Origin: Candidatus Culexarchaeum nevadense | GTDB taxonomy: Archaea; Thermoproteota; Methanomethylicia; Culexarchaeales; Culexarchaeaceae | Direction: 5' to 3' | DNA length: 48,788 nucleotides | Assembly (NCBI GenBank): GCA_025060975.1 | Contig: JANZKA010000005.1 | Span: forward strand, 1-48,788 | In this document: one piece after another, positions 25,452 through 33,974 of the stretch | Layout of the letters: every line of letters begins with the position of its first letter | Position numbering within the stretch: position 1 is the stretch's first letter | Notes under the pieces: model-generated | Databases searched by the model: none | The model's input: the letters and a program-made list of their open reading frames with translations, nothing else | Told to the model about the DNA's origin: nothing | Made by a program: the position numbers and the translations under genes

Positions 25452-25826
25452 ATGGTGATCAAAATTAACGGAAACAATACATATACAAAGAAGGAAACCG
25501 TGAAAAGAAAGAGAAATATAATATGGCCAGCATACATAGATGCAACATTAACCAGAAGGTATGGTAGAAGGATCCCAAAAAACATAGCAGTACCAAACCC
25601 AACAATAGAAGAAATGGAAGAAGCAGCAAAAGAACTTAAAATGAAATACATTGTAGAAAAGGGTAAAAAATATCCAAAAACGTGGTTTAAGTCTGAAGGA
25701 AGGATAATAATAGAAGAAATAGGGAGAAAAGTGGACATAATTAAAAAATTGGCATTAACAATAAGTAAAATTAGAAATGAAAAACAAAAAATGAGAGAAT
25801 CTGAGAAAGGTAAAGGTAAAAAATAA
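25452..25826 (+). CDS. srp19: Signal recognition particle 19 kDa protein
   Basis: A 124-residue SRP19, which binds 7S RNA and prepares the SRP54 site. The key region IIWPAYIDATLTRRYGRRIPKNIAVPNPTIEEMEEAAKEL is the conserved RNA-tetraloop-binding face. KTWFKSEGRIIIEE continues it, and a basic Lys-rich tail ends the protein. ATG 25452 is used. No SRP54 gene is in this window, but its receptor FtsY is at 43973. A TATA-like ATAATATAAG near 25436-25445 is very close to the start, so the transcript may begin elsewhere upstream or the gene may be read with eS8. Confidence 0.94.
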   Translation: MVIKINGNNTYTKKETVKRKRNIIWPAYIDATLTRRYGRRIPKNIAVPNPTIEEMEEAAKELKMKYIVEKGKKYPKTWFKSEGRIIIEEIGRKVDIIKKLALTISKIRNEKQKMRESEKGKGKK

Positions 25827-25865
25827 TGTTAGAATTAGTAAATGAAGATTTTTGCTTAAAATCAC

Positions 25866-25885
25866 AATAAACTTATAAGTTTATT
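25866..25885. promoter_or_regulatory. 20-bp perfect palindrome at the gar1-tfb promoter
   Basis: AATAAACTTA followed directly by its reverse complement TAAGTTTATT, with no mismatch or spacer. It includes a TATA-like core about 47 nt upstream of the gar1 TTG. Either a symmetric core promoter or an operator for a dimeric regulator is possible. Similar, smaller TATA-centred dyads occur at 24918 and 34798. Confidence 0.5.
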
Positions 25886-25921
25886 CGACTGTAAGGATTA
25901 TGTTGAAATGGAGATGATCCC

Positions 25922-26146
25922 TTGACGCATGCAGGTAAAATCCTGCGTAAAGTGAATGAGAGGTTAATCCTTGCAAAAGCGAAAAAAGCCCCAAAAACGG
26001 ATTCAAAAGTATATGATTCTGATGGAAACATAATTGGAAGCGTATACGAAGTTTTTGGACCAGTAAAAAACCCATACATTTTAATAAAAATATCAGATGA
26101 AAAATCAACCTTCAAGACCAAAGGGAGCAAAGTATATTTCGAATAA
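25922..26146 (+). CDS. gar1: H/ACA ribonucleoprotein component Gar1
   Basis: A 74-residue Gar1 core: [19 protein letters not shown] (first residue read as Met from TTG), [29 protein letters not shown]. The six-stranded beta barrel binds the pseudouridine synthase Cbf5 and helps product release in H/ACA guided rRNA pseudouridylation. TTG start is used after GGAGATGATCCC. The neighbour immediately downstream is TFB (13 nt), an arrangement widely kept in archaea. Its transcription probably starts at the palindromic TATA element near 25875. Confidence 0.93.
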   Translation: MTHAGKILRKVNERLILAKAKKAPKTDSKVYDSDGNIIGSVYEVFGPVKNPYILIKISDEKSTFKTKGSKVYFE

Positions 26147-26159
26147 TGGGGGAAAAGAA

Positions 26160-27083
26160 ATGGGGGAACCAGATAAAACTATAAAGATATGCCCGGAATG
26201 CGGAAGTGGAAATCTAATTAGAGATGATGAAAGAGCTGAAATAACATGTATAAATTGTGGATTAGTCATAAGCGAAAGGATGATGGACCCAGGCCCCGAA
26301 TGGAGAGCATTTAACCCAGAGCAAAAAGAGAAGAGAACCCGTGTGGGAGCTCCACTAACACTAACAATACATGATAAAGGGTTATCAACTATAATTGATT
26401 GGAGAGATAAAGACAGCTATGGTAAAGACCTAACACCAAAGAAAAGAGCACAAGTATATAGGTTAAGGAAATGGCAGAGAAGAGTTAGAATATCGGATGC
26501 CACAGAAAGAAATCTTGCATTCGCATTACAAGAAATAGAGAGAATAACATCCCAGCTTGGACTGCCAAAAAGCATACATGAAGAAGCTGCACTAATATAC
26601 AGGAGAGCTGTAGATGAAAAGCTAGTTAGAGGGAGATCTGTGGAAAGCATGGCAGCAGCAGCCATATATGCTGCTTGCAGGAGATACGGAATACCAAGAA
26701 CACTCGATGAAATAACTAAGGTTGCAAGGGTAAATAAAAAGGATATAGGTAGAAGCTATAGGTTCATGGCTAGAGAACTTATAAAGAAGGTAAACCCAAC
26801 AAACCCTGTTGAATACATACCAAGACTTGCAACACAATTAGGACTTGTAGGGGATGTACAAATACACGCAAAAACAATAGTGGATATAGCAAAAAACAAT
26901 GGACTAACATCAGGTAGAGGACCTATAGGCGTTGCAGCAGCCGCAATATACATAGCAAGTGTAATACTAAATGAAAAGAAGACACAAAGGGAAATAGCAA
27001 ACGTGGCAGGAGTCACCGAGGTAACCATTAGGAATAGGTATAAGGAATTAGCTGAGAAAATAATCATAGATATACCATTGTAG
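26160..27083 (+). CDS. tfb: Transcription initiation factor TFB
   Basis: A 307-residue TFIIB homologue. The zinc ribbon is [25 protein letters not shown] (about 11-35). The B-reader follows: [42 protein letters not shown]. Two cyclin repeats are each seen by an AAAAIYxA motif: [23 protein letters not shown] and [24 protein letters not shown]; the second is followed by the BRE-contacting [16 protein letters not shown]. It recruits RNA polymerase to TBP-bound promoters. ATG 26160 is chosen because GGGGGAAAAGAA precedes it and upstream residues of the longer frame overlap Gar1. A reader should expect possible other tfb copies elsewhere. Confidence 0.97.
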   Translation: MGEPDKTIKICPECGSGNLIRDDERAEITCINCGLVISERMMDPGPEWRAFNPEQKEKRTRVGAPLTLTIHDKGLSTIIDWRDKDSYGKDLTPKKRAQVYRLRKWQRRVRISDATERNLAFALQEIERITSQLGLPKSIHEEAALIYRRAVDEKLVRGRSVESMAAAAIYAACRRYGIPRTLDEITKVARVNKKDIGRSYRFMARELIKKVNPTNPVEYIPRLATQLGLVGDVQIHAKTIVDIAKNNGLTSGRGPIGVAAAAIYIASVILNEKKTQREIANVAGVTEVTIRNRYKELAEKIIIDIPL

Positions 27084-27185
27084 AACTATAAGAATACACA
27101 TTACAATAAAAACTAAAATAAAATATAAGTAAGTTAGTTTAATTAACATAGTATATTAACTGAAATAAAAAAGCAGTGATACAAA

Positions 27186-27572
27186 ATGCCTAAATCAGTA
27201 AAACTCAGTGAACTAGAGAGAAAGGCCATAGAAATAATTATTAAAAGAGGGGAAAATGGAATTATGCAAAGCGAATTATGGAAAATTCTTGGAACAGATA
27301 GTAGGGAAGGATCAAGAATAGCGATTAGACTAGAGAAGAAGGGATTTGTAACGAGAGAACCAATAGTACATGAAGGGAAACACACCTACATACTTAAAAT
27401 CGTAAAAAAAGAACCTAAGAAGATCTCGATTTCAAGTGTGAAAGGGATACCATGCTTCACATGCCCAATAATAACAAAATGCGGCCAAGGGGGCGAAATA
27501 AACCCAATAGCATGTCAAAAATTATCGAATTGGATCATGAGTCAAGTGGAGGGGATAGAGGAAGTTGGGTAA
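27186..27572 (+). CDS. Transcription factor TFE beta subunit (Fe-S winged-helix protein)
   Basis: A 128-residue protein with an N-terminal winged helix (LERKAIEIIIKRGENGIMQSELWKILGTDSREGSRIAIRLEKKGFVTRE) and a C-terminal cysteine domain GIPCFTCPIITKCGQGGEINPIACQKLSNWI. The Cys spacing C90-x2-C93-x5-C99-x10-C110 fits the cubane Fe-S cluster of archaeal TFE-beta, the relative of RNA polymerase III subunit hRPC39. TFE-alpha/beta helps open promoters together with TFB. It sits right after tfb (102-nt spacer with its own TATA-like AAATATAAGT) and overlaps RlmE by 8 nt. Assignment is by motif but is quite specific. Confidence 0.85.
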   Translation: MPKSVKLSELERKAIEIIIKRGENGIMQSELWKILGTDSREGSRIAIRLEKKGFVTREPIVHEGKHTYILKIVKKEPKKISISSVKGIPCFTCPIITKCGQGGEINPIACQKLSNWIMSQVEGIEEVG

Positions 27573-28173
27573 AGGATACCATAACAGAATGGACTACTAC
27601 TATCGAAAAGCGAAAGTTGAAGGGTATAGATCTAGGGCAGCATACAAATTGAAGGAGATAAATAAGAAGTACAATGTGATAAGGAAGGGAGATATAGTTG
27701 TAGACTTAGGAGCCGCACCTGGAGGATGGATACAAGTCTCAAGGGAAATAGTGGGGGATAAAGGACTAATAATAGGCGTAGACATAAATCAAATAGAAAG
27801 ATTCCCATGGAATAATGTCATAACCATACAAGCAGACATAACAGAGGAGAATATAGTGGAAATTATAAGGGAAGCTATTCCCAATGGAAGCATGGTGGAC
27901 GTAGTACTATCAGATGCAGCTCCAAAAATATCTGGAATATGGGATACTGATCATGCAAGACAAATATTCATAGCAGAAAATGCTTTGAAAATAGCTAAAG
28001 AATTGTTGAAACCAGATGGAAGATGTGTGATAAAAGTTTTCCAAGGCCCCCTACTAAATGATTTCATAGATAAAGTTAAAAGGGAGTTCATGGAGGTAAA
28101 AATATTCAAGCCAAATGCTTCGAGGAAAGAAAGTTCAGAAGTATATGTGATAGCTAGGAAGAGGAAGATCTAA
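27565..28173 (+). CDS. rlmE: RlmE/FtsJ-type 2'-O-ribose methyltransferase
   Basis: A 202-residue SAM-dependent RNA methyltransferase. It has YYYRKAKVEGYRSRAAYKLKEI (first catalytic Lys region), SAM-binding VVDLGAAPGGWIQVSREIV, VDINQ, DVVLSDAAPKISGIWDTDH (catalytic Asp), GRCVIKVFQG (catalytic Lys) and PNASRKESSEVYVIA (Glu). This gives the K-D-K-E tetrad. It methylates U2552-equivalent 23S rRNA or tRNA. Start TTG 27565 overlaps TFE-beta by 8 nt. The 3' end overlaps the convergent trm1 gene by 20 bp. Confidence 0.95.
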   Translation: MGKGYHNRMDYYYRKAKVEGYRSRAAYKLKEINKKYNVIRKGDIVVDLGAAPGGWIQVSREIVGDKGLIIGVDINQIERFPWNNVITIQADITEENIVEIIREAIPNGSMVDVVLSDAAPKISGIWDTDHARQIFIAENALKIAKELLKPDGRCVIKVFQGPLLNDFIDKVKREFMEVKIFKPNASRKESSEVYVIARKRKI

Positions 28174-29356
28174 CCACATCAAAAATGATCTTTGAAGGAG
28201 CATCCGTCCGAACCCCCTTAACATGAAAGTGAGTTCTAGAAGCAAAAAAACCCATGGATTTAAGTTCATCTAGAACATCATCAACTCTAGGAGATGAAAT
28301 TTTAAGAATTTTTGAAATTTCATCTAAAACATAGAATGTTGGAGGCCCTCTACACTCATCAAGTACTATATCCAAGAAACGAGTTAAATCAGGGATAGTG
28401 GCATCTTCTCTCAACAATGTTATGAAGTCTGGGTCAAAAAGTGGGCCTACCCAAAGTGGACCTGAAAAATGAAGCTTAGAATTACAATTTGGACATTCAC
28501 GTATATCGGGAGGCAAAATACCATTCACAACAAATCTATGAAGACATTTTTCACAAAAGGCTATGTATCCCAGCTTCGATACAGACTCGTTTGCGAGATC
28601 TACACCAAAATCGAAGCGTGCAAACACCCTTATGTAATGCGCCCGAGAATAACAGAGCAATGGAGTACATGAGAAATCATATGTAGAAACATTTCTGGAA
28701 ATATATCCAAGCAATATTCTAACAGCAATTTCTTGCGAAAAACTAGATTCAATAGGTATGGATCCATATCTCCTCAAGCATGTGGTGGGATACTTACCAA
28801 ACAATACGGGGACATCAGTTGCAGTAATACACATAAGCCCACCATCCTTCAAGGAAGCTATAGCAGGTTGAATAAATTTTGATGGAGAACCAAATGGATC
28901 TATATCAATTACATGAAATCTACTATTGAAATTACTGTTCATGAAAAACATCCTTCTAGCATCTAAGCAGGATACCGCCACAGATGGTTTAATTGGATTC
29001 AAAAGTATATTTTTGTGAATTAAGCTAACAGCCAACGGATTCCAATCATTAAACCATATTAGATCAACTCCATCCACTTCAAGTCCATATCTTATACCAC
29101 GCACACCAGTACCAGAGAAAGCATCACAAATTCTCAAATTCTCAGAGACAAAACTTCTGAATCTATTCACAACTAATACGGATAGATCTCTATCAAAAAT
29201 CATCCTTGGATTATAGAATACCGGTGCATGAGATGGCTCACTATTACCAACATAATGACCATAATAACTCAAATCTGGAACGTAGAGTTTAGCTTTCCCT
29301 TCACATATCACTTTAAGCTTCAAATTATCAAGTAAAGTCAATTCACATCCCTCCAA
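28154..29356 (-). CDS. trm1: tRNA (guanine26-N2)-dimethyltransferase Trm1
   Basis: A 400-residue Trm1. PVFYNPRMIFDRDLSVLVV, the SAM-binding ICDAFSGTGVRGIRYG, FNDWNPLAVSLIHKNILLN and the catalytic DIDPFGSPSKFIQPAI are all present. TCLRRYGSIPIES follows. A zinc-finger-like CEKC...CPNC region (about 268-293) and a C-terminal winged-helix tail complete the fold. It makes m2,2G26 in tRNA. It follows the THEP1-like gene with a 14-nt overlap on the same strand, so both are translated together. The coding strand is T-rich compared with plus-strand neighbours. Confidence 0.95.
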   Translation of the reverse strand: MEGCELTLLDNLKLKVICEGKAKLYVPDLSYYGHYVGNSEPSHAPVFYNPRMIFDRDLSVLVVNRFRSFVSENLRICDAFSGTGVRGIRYGLEVDGVDLIWFNDWNPLAVSLIHKNILLNPIKPSVAVSCLDARRMFFMNSNFNSRFHVIDIDPFGSPSKFIQPAIASLKDGGLMCITATDVPVLFGKYPTTCLRRYGSIPIESSFSQEIAVRILLGYISRNVSTYDFSCTPLLCYSRAHYIRVFARFDFGVDLANESVSKLGYIAFCEKCLHRFVVNGILPPDIRECPNCNSKLHFSGPLWVGPLFDPDFITLLREDATIPDLTRFLDIVLDECRGPPTFYVLDEISKILKISSPRVDDVLDELKSMGFFASRTHFHVKGVRTDAPSKIIFDVVRSSSS

Positions 29357-29867
29357 TCAAAAGATTAAATATTTTATTTGGAAGCAACATCCTATTCTCA
29401 AAGGTTACGGTAAAAACTTTATAATCAACTTTTATTAGATCCCTTAAATTGTTAACCACCTTCCAGTGAACAACCAGTAGAATTGGTTTATTGATTTCAG
29501 AAATTGAAGAAAGAAAGTTCAATACCACATTGCTCTTCAACTCCATTGGACCCACCTCATCAAAAACTATTACATCAGCATTCTCCAAAGCAGAAGTCAA
29601 TGCGTCAATTAAAACATCCTCAAAAGATTTCAACTGCACATAATACTTGCCAACCATAATTGGGGAAGGAATATTTACATGAGCCAATAATCCGCTTCTA
29701 CCACTCATCAAATCTAAAACTTTAAATCCAACTCTAACTCCCCCCTCCCTAATCTCAGGGCAAATAATTCCACCAACCCTCAACCCCCTCTCCTTCAATA
29801 ACTCTATAACCTTAATGCAAACAGTAGATTTCCCTACACCAGGCCTCCCAGTTACAACGATAATCAT
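29343..29867 (-). CDS. Nucleoside-triphosphatase THEP1-like
   Basis: A 174-residue P-loop NTPase: Walker A GRPGVGKST (residues 7-15), the THEP1 signature GIICPEIREGGVRVGFKVLDLMSGRSGLLAHV, and Walker B VIVFDEVGPMELKS. Proteins of this family hydrolyse NTPs to NDPs in vitro; the biological substrate is unclear, with kinase activity possible. The ATG lies 64 nt from the divergent RNase HII start. It overlaps trm1 by 14 nt, hinting at a link to RNA metabolism, but this is only positional. Confidence 0.92.
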   Translation of the reverse strand: MIIVVTGRPGVGKSTVCIKVIELLKERGLRVGGIICPEIREGGVRVGFKVLDLMSGRSGLLAHVNIPSPIMVGKYYVQLKSFEDVLIDALTSALENADVIVFDEVGPMELKSNVVLNFLSSISEINKPILLVVHWKVVNNLRDLIKVDYKVFTVTFENRMLLPNKIFNLLIGGM

Positions 29868-29931
29868 AAGGCTTAACCTGTAAAACTTTATTAAATAAAC
29901 CTAGATAAGTTTAAGTTCAGAGATCGAAGTT

Positions 29932-30573
29932 ATGTTGATAGCTGGGGTAGATGAGGCGGGAAGAGGTCCAATAATAGGTCCCATGGTAATAGCGGGAATA
30001 ATGATCAGAGATAAAGATCAAGACAAACTTTTGGAAATAGGGGTAAAAGATTCTAAAATGCTTACAAAGGAGAGAAGAGAAAAACTGTATTACAAAATCA
30101 TAGAGTTAAGTGTTGACTGGACATACCAGACAATAACACCTATGGAGATAGATCAGGCAGTACAATATAGGAGGAGGACGGGAATAGGAATGTTAAACAA
30201 ACTGGAAGCAGAGGTTATGGCTAATGTAATAAATAAATTGAAACCAGACATAGCATACGTTGATAGTGCAGATGTGGATGAAGAAAAGTTCAAAAGGATG
30301 ATCATGGCAAAATTGACACATAATGCTGAAATAATATCGAAACACAAAGCGGACCGAATATATCCAGTAGTTTCAGCAGCTTCAATAATAGCAAAAGTGA
30401 AGAGGGATTCAATAATAGATGAAATAAAGAAAGTCTATGGAGATATAGGTTCAGGTTATCCAAGCGATCCTAAAACGATAACATTTATAAAGAAGTGTTT
30501 GGAAATGAGGGAACTACCTGACTTTATAAGGAGAAGCTGGTCCACTCTCGATAAAATTAGAAAAGTAAAGTAA
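29932..30573 (+). CDS. rnhB: Ribonuclease HII
   Basis: A 213-residue RNase HII that removes RNA from RNA/DNA hybrids and single misincorporated ribonucleotides. The catalytic residues are present: AGVDEAGRGPIIGPMVIAG (Asp-Glu), VKDSKMLTKERRE, YVDSADVDEEKF (Asp) and a C-terminal GSGYPSDPKTITFIKK with the Asp. RIYPVVSAASIIAKVKRD is conserved. It is monocistronic and divergent from THEP1, with a spacer of 64 nt. The next gene is convergent, just 1 nt away. Confidence 0.96.
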   Translation: MLIAGVDEAGRGPIIGPMVIAGIMIRDKDQDKLLEIGVKDSKMLTKERREKLYYKIIELSVDWTYQTITPMEIDQAVQYRRRTGIGMLNKLEAEVMANVINKLKPDIAYVDSADVDEEKFKRMIMAKLTHNAEIISKHKADRIYPVVSAASIIAKVKRDSIIDEIKKVYGDIGSGYPSDPKTITFIKKCLEMRELPDFIRRSWSTLDKIRKVK

Positions 30574-30574
30574 A

Positions 30575-31048
30575 TTATAACCTCACGTCATCCTCGGTGG
30601 AAGAAGAAAACCCTTCACCAAAAGATATTATTACACAACTCGGAATAGCCATCTTCAATTTAAACATATGAGGCTTGTAAATTCTAAGTGGAAGTGAAAC
30701 TTTATCTATAGATATATTTTCACCCATAATCCTTAAAACCGTGTAAGCCTCAACTACTCCGCCAACAAGTTCATAAATACCCACCCCAAGATCCATCCTC
30801 CTAACAAAGACTAGAGGTAACCTCAGCTTTTCATGTAAATCTGAAGGTAAAACTTCACTGAGAAAATTCAAATCCTCCCTGTCAATAATTATATCAGAAC
30901 CATCCCTAGCTTTAACAGAAGGGGGGTTGCTAGAGACTATCTCTCTTAAAGTCTTATACTCAGCTGGTAAATGGCTATTAATTCTCTCGATGTCCAATCT
31001 ATGTATCAAGTTTAAAACTCTATCCAAATGTCTATAATTGATATACAT
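30575..31048 (-). CDS. UPF0216 family protein
   Basis: A 157-residue archaeal protein of UPF0216 (COG2083): LRLPLVFVRRMDLGVGIYELVGGVVEAYTVLRI is the family core, and INSHLPAEYKTLREI appears near the N-terminus. Its function is not known. It is 6 nt downstream of the fibrillarin gene on the same strand, so it belongs to the Nop5-fibrillarin operon. A link to RNA modification or ribosome biogenesis is plausible by context only. No membrane segment or metal motif is seen. Confidence 0.85.
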   Translation of the reverse strand: MYINYRHLDRVLNLIHRLDIERINSHLPAEYKTLREIVSSNPPSVKARDGSDIIIDREDLNFLSEVLPSDLHEKLRLPLVFVRRMDLGVGIYELVGGVVEAYTVLRIMGENISIDKVSLPLRIYKPHMFKLKMAIPSCVIISFGEGFSSSTEDDVRL

Positions 31049-31054
31049 TAAAAA

Positions 31055-31762
31055 TCACCTTCCAACATATCTTGCAACTACCATGGCATGATCCTTATCA
31101 TATGGCTCTAAATGAACTACACTTATTATCTCGAAGCCACCCTCCACCAAAGAGTTTATCTCACGCTTATATACTTCACTTGGCTCTAAAGTTACATCAA
31201 TACTCCTAGCTTTTATCGCAAGCATAGCTAAACCATTGGGTTTTAGGAAGAGCCTAGCATTATCTATCAATATTTTAGCTTGATCTGGTTGAGCCACATC
31301 ACAATACATTCCATCAACAATTGAAACTATACTTCGATACGCAGTTGGAATACGAGCATCTGAAAGTATTGGGATAATGTTTCTTCTCTTCTCACATAAA
31401 GCCATAAACTCTCTGAAAGGTCTTGGAGCCACCTCAACTCCAAATACGCATCCATCAAACCCAATAATATCACTCACATGGCTAATAGTCGTGCCAGTTG
31501 AAGTCCCCAAATATAGTACATGTGAACTTGGCTTAATGGATATTTCACTTACACCCTTCAATATCGCCGCAGCAAGTTTACTTCTAAACGCATTCCAAAC
31601 TCTGAACTCAATACCACCATGAGAAACAAGCTGTTCACCATACACGCGAACACCGGGAACCATATTGACAGTTGCAAGTCTCTTAGAACCATCCTCAAAT
31701 TCACACCAATATACACCCTTAAATTTTGAATCCTCATATATTCTGGTTAAACTCATATTCAC
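31055..31762 (-). CDS. flpA: Fibrillarin-like rRNA/tRNA 2'-O-methyltransferase
   Basis: A 235-residue fibrillarin with the N-terminal beta domain (GVYWCEFEDGSKRLATVNMVPGVRVYGE) and the class I methyltransferase: FRVWNAFRSKLAAAIL, VLYLGTSTGTTISHVSDIIG, VFGVEVAPRPFREFM, IPILSDARIPTAYRSI, VDGMYCDVAQPDQAKIL and AIKARSIDVT. It is the catalytic component of C/D box sRNPs guided to rRNA and tRNA. The ATG overlaps the nop5 stop by 4 nt (31759-31762), a conserved arrangement that ensures stoichiometric synthesis. A second in-frame ATG is two codons downstream. Confidence 0.97.
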   Translation of the reverse strand: MNMSLTRIYEDSKFKGVYWCEFEDGSKRLATVNMVPGVRVYGEQLVSHGGIEFRVWNAFRSKLAAAILKGVSEISIKPSSHVLYLGTSTGTTISHVSDIIGFDGCVFGVEVAPRPFREFMALCEKRRNIIPILSDARIPTAYRSIVSIVDGMYCDVAQPDQAKILIDNARLFLKPNGLAMLAIKARSIDVTLEPSEVYKREINSLVEGGFEIISVVHLEPYDKDHAMVVARYVGR

Positions 31763-32979
31763 CGCCTCCTCCTATGTTTCCCTCTCTCCTTAACCTCAAC
31801 ACGCTTCTTAACAGGTTTAGGATAAAGCTTCTTAATCTCCTCAATCCTCTTGTAAAGATCTTCCTTCAACCGATCACCAACATATATACCTGAAAATGCA
31901 TCAATCCTAGCAGCAATGGCAAGTCTACCAGCTAATGCTCTAGCTATCTTACCCCTCTGCCACTTAGGAGCTCCATGAACTTCTTGACATTGAAATATCA
32001 CACCATGCTTAGGAGGCTTCGTACCAGTACGTAAAGCTCTAAACAAAGCCTTTTCAGCCCCAAGAACTTGAATTGTACTTGAAGGTAATCTAGCAAGTTT
32101 ATCTAATCCACCAGCTAATGAAATCAGCCTAGCGCTTATAAGGGGGCCTACAAGGGACTTCAAATTTGGACATACATCATCAGCCACGGAATCAATATAA
32201 CTCTCCAACTCATCCTTTACATCATACAACTGCATTACACTCCGAGCAAAATTCATAATTGCGTTAATATCATATTCATCGAAATCAGCTCCTATCGACG
32301 ACTTAGCAGCAGACAGTATCTTGCTGAAAGAAGATTCGGAAATCCCCAAAGCAGAAAGGTTACCTGCATCATACCTATCCCTTGAACCAATAGTTCCTAC
32401 GATCTTAGTATATAATCTATGATCATCAATTATCGAGTTTAACTCTGGAAAATGAACACCATACCACTCCCTCAAACGGCTAACCATCATATTCAATATC
32501 TTATTAAGATCATCTATGGCATTAATTGATTGTGCAAGGAGTAGATCCCTCTTCTCAACAGCCTTCCTCAACTTCCTCCTAGATAAGAGTAGTGAAACAC
32601 TATGTAAGAAGGTATAGTAATCTTTAACTGTTGGAAACATGTTCTGTGAGATAGCTATATTCGGCAAAACACTCCTAAACTTCTTAAATAGTGGGTTAAG
32701 GGGGTCAACATGTAATTCAAACCCCTGTAGGAGTCGTTTAACCATCATGAAAAGCCTCTCATTATCAAGAAATATTTTACCAGTCTTAAATAATGATGAA
32801 ACCTTATTGCAAAAAGACTTCAGCTCATCAACCATCTCACCATTATCCAATCTAAAAAGCTTATCTGCGATAACTTCAGCATCCCCTGTAAAAGGTTCAA
32901 ATATCAAAACTTTTCCATCAGCATTAAATATCATAAATCCAAAGGGGGCATCCACCATAAAATACTCCAAACTAGACAT
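31759..32979 (-). CDS. nop5: Nop5/Nop56/58-type C/D box sRNP core protein
   Basis: A protein of about 406 residues. N-terminal fibrillarin-binding domain; coiled-coil (HSVSLLLSRRKLRKAVEKRDLLLAQSINAIDDLNKILNMM); then the Nop domain: CPNLKSLVGPLISARLISLAGGLDKLARLPSSTIQVLGAEKALFRAL, and further KPPKHGVIFQCQEVHGAPKWQRGKIARALAGRLAIAARIDAFSG. The C-terminal tail is basic (RGKHRRRR). It scaffolds L7Ae-bound C/D guide RNA and fibrillarin. ATG 32979 (MSSLEYFMVD) is chosen over the frame start at 32994. It leads the operon nop5-flpA-UPF0216 and is divergent from pyrD. Confidence 0.96.
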   Translation of the reverse strand: MSSLEYFMVDAPFGFMIFNADGKVLIFEPFTGDAEVIADKLFRLDNGEMVDELKSFCNKVSSLFKTGKIFLDNERLFMMVKRLLQGFELHVDPLNPLFKKFRSVLPNIAISQNMFPTVKDYYTFLHSVSLLLSRRKLRKAVEKRDLLLAQSINAIDDLNKILNMMVSRLREWYGVHFPELNSIIDDHRLYTKIVGTIGSRDRYDAGNLSALGISESSFSKILSAAKSSIGADFDEYDINAIMNFARSVMQLYDVKDELESYIDSVADDVCPNLKSLVGPLISARLISLAGGLDKLARLPSSTIQVLGAEKALFRALRTGTKPPKHGVIFQCQEVHGAPKWQRGKIARALAGRLAIAARIDAFSGIYVGDRLKEDLYKRIEEIKKLYPKPVKKRVEVKERGKHRRRR

Positions 32980-33060
32980 CAAACACCACACCAATCAATA
33001 ATGCATAATGACACGATAACTTTTAAATGTTTTATATCAATAATAGACGAGGGCTTAATA

Positions 33061-33969
33061 TTGGATATAGATCTAAGTACGAAAATAGCAAATCTAAAAA
33101 TTAGAAATCCATTAATACTTGCATCTGGAATCTTGGGAACAACAGGAGCTTTACTAAAGAGGGTTGCAATAGCCGGTGCTGGAGCCGTTACAACAAAATC
33201 GGTTAGCAAAAATCCAAGAACAGGATTCCCAAACCCTACAGTAGTAAAGCTCGAATATGGAATAATAAATGCCATTGGATTATCAAACCCTGGAATACAT
33301 GAATTTAAAAGTGAAATAAAGATAGCGAAGGAAGGTGGAGTTCCAGTAATAGTATCCGTCTTTGGAGAGGAAACAAGGGAGTTCTCAGAAGTGGCATATC
33401 AAGCTGAAGAAGCAGGGGCTGATGCAATAGAACTAAACTTATCATGTCCACATGGACCAAACATACAATACGGGCAAGACCCAAAATTGACATACGAAGT
33501 TGTAAGTGCCGTAAAGAGCACAGTAAAAATACCAGTATTTGCAAAACTAACACCAGAAGTAACAGACATAGTGAGTATAGGATTAAGCGCAGAGAAAGCT
33601 GGTGCAGATGCCATAACAGCAATAAACACATTAAAAGCAATGATAATAGATATAAAAATCGCTAAGCCAATACTATCAAACATATACGGGGGGTTAAGTG
33701 GGAAAGCCATAAAACCAGTAGCCATAAGATGCGTATACCAATTATACGAAGCACTAAGTATACCAATAATTGGAGTTGGAGGAATAACAAATTATGAAGA
33801 TGCCATAGAATTCATTATGGCTGGGGCCAGTGCAGTACAAATAGGATCTGCAATAGCATTTAAAGGAATTGAGATATTCAAGGAAATCGAGCAGGGAATC
33901 ATGGATTTCATGAGAGAAGAAGGATACAAATCAATAAGGGAAATGATAGGGTTAGCACATAAGAGGTGA
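33061..33969 (+). CDS. pyrD: Dihydroorotate dehydrogenase catalytic subunit (class 1B)
   Basis: About 302 residues from TTG 33061 (read MDIDLSTKIANLKIRNPLILASGILGTTG). The active-site cysteine is in IELNLSCPHGPN, FMN-binding residues are in VFAKLTPEVTD, AITAINTLKAM, GGLSGKAIKPVAIRCVYQ, IIGVGGITNYEDAIEFIMAGASAVQIGSA. It oxidises dihydroorotate in pyrimidine synthesis, passing electrons to PyrK. The upstream ATG at 33001 is rejected as start because CTTTTAAATG, a TATA-like box at 33018-33027, lies after it; GACGAGGGC before the TTG is a plausible ribosome site. PyrK follows 5 nt later. Confidence 0.95.
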   Translation: MDIDLSTKIANLKIRNPLILASGILGTTGALLKRVAIAGAGAVTTKSVSKNPRTGFPNPTVVKLEYGIINAIGLSNPGIHEFKSEIKIAKEGGVPVIVSVFGEETREFSEVAYQAEEAGADAIELNLSCPHGPNIQYGQDPKLTYEVVSAVKSTVKIPVFAKLTPEVTDIVSIGLSAEKAGADAITAINTLKAMIIDIKIAKPILSNIYGGLSGKAIKPVAIRCVYQLYEALSIPIIGVGGITNYEDAIEFIMAGASAVQIGSAIAFKGIEIFKEIEQGIMDFMREEGYKSIREMIGLAHKR

Positions 33970-33974
33970 AGTAG

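Noticed and set aside
33001-33060. 20-residue N-terminal extension of PyrD from ATG 33001
   Set aside because: A TATA-like box lies downstream of that ATG, and PyrD homologues begin near DLSTKIANLKIRNP.
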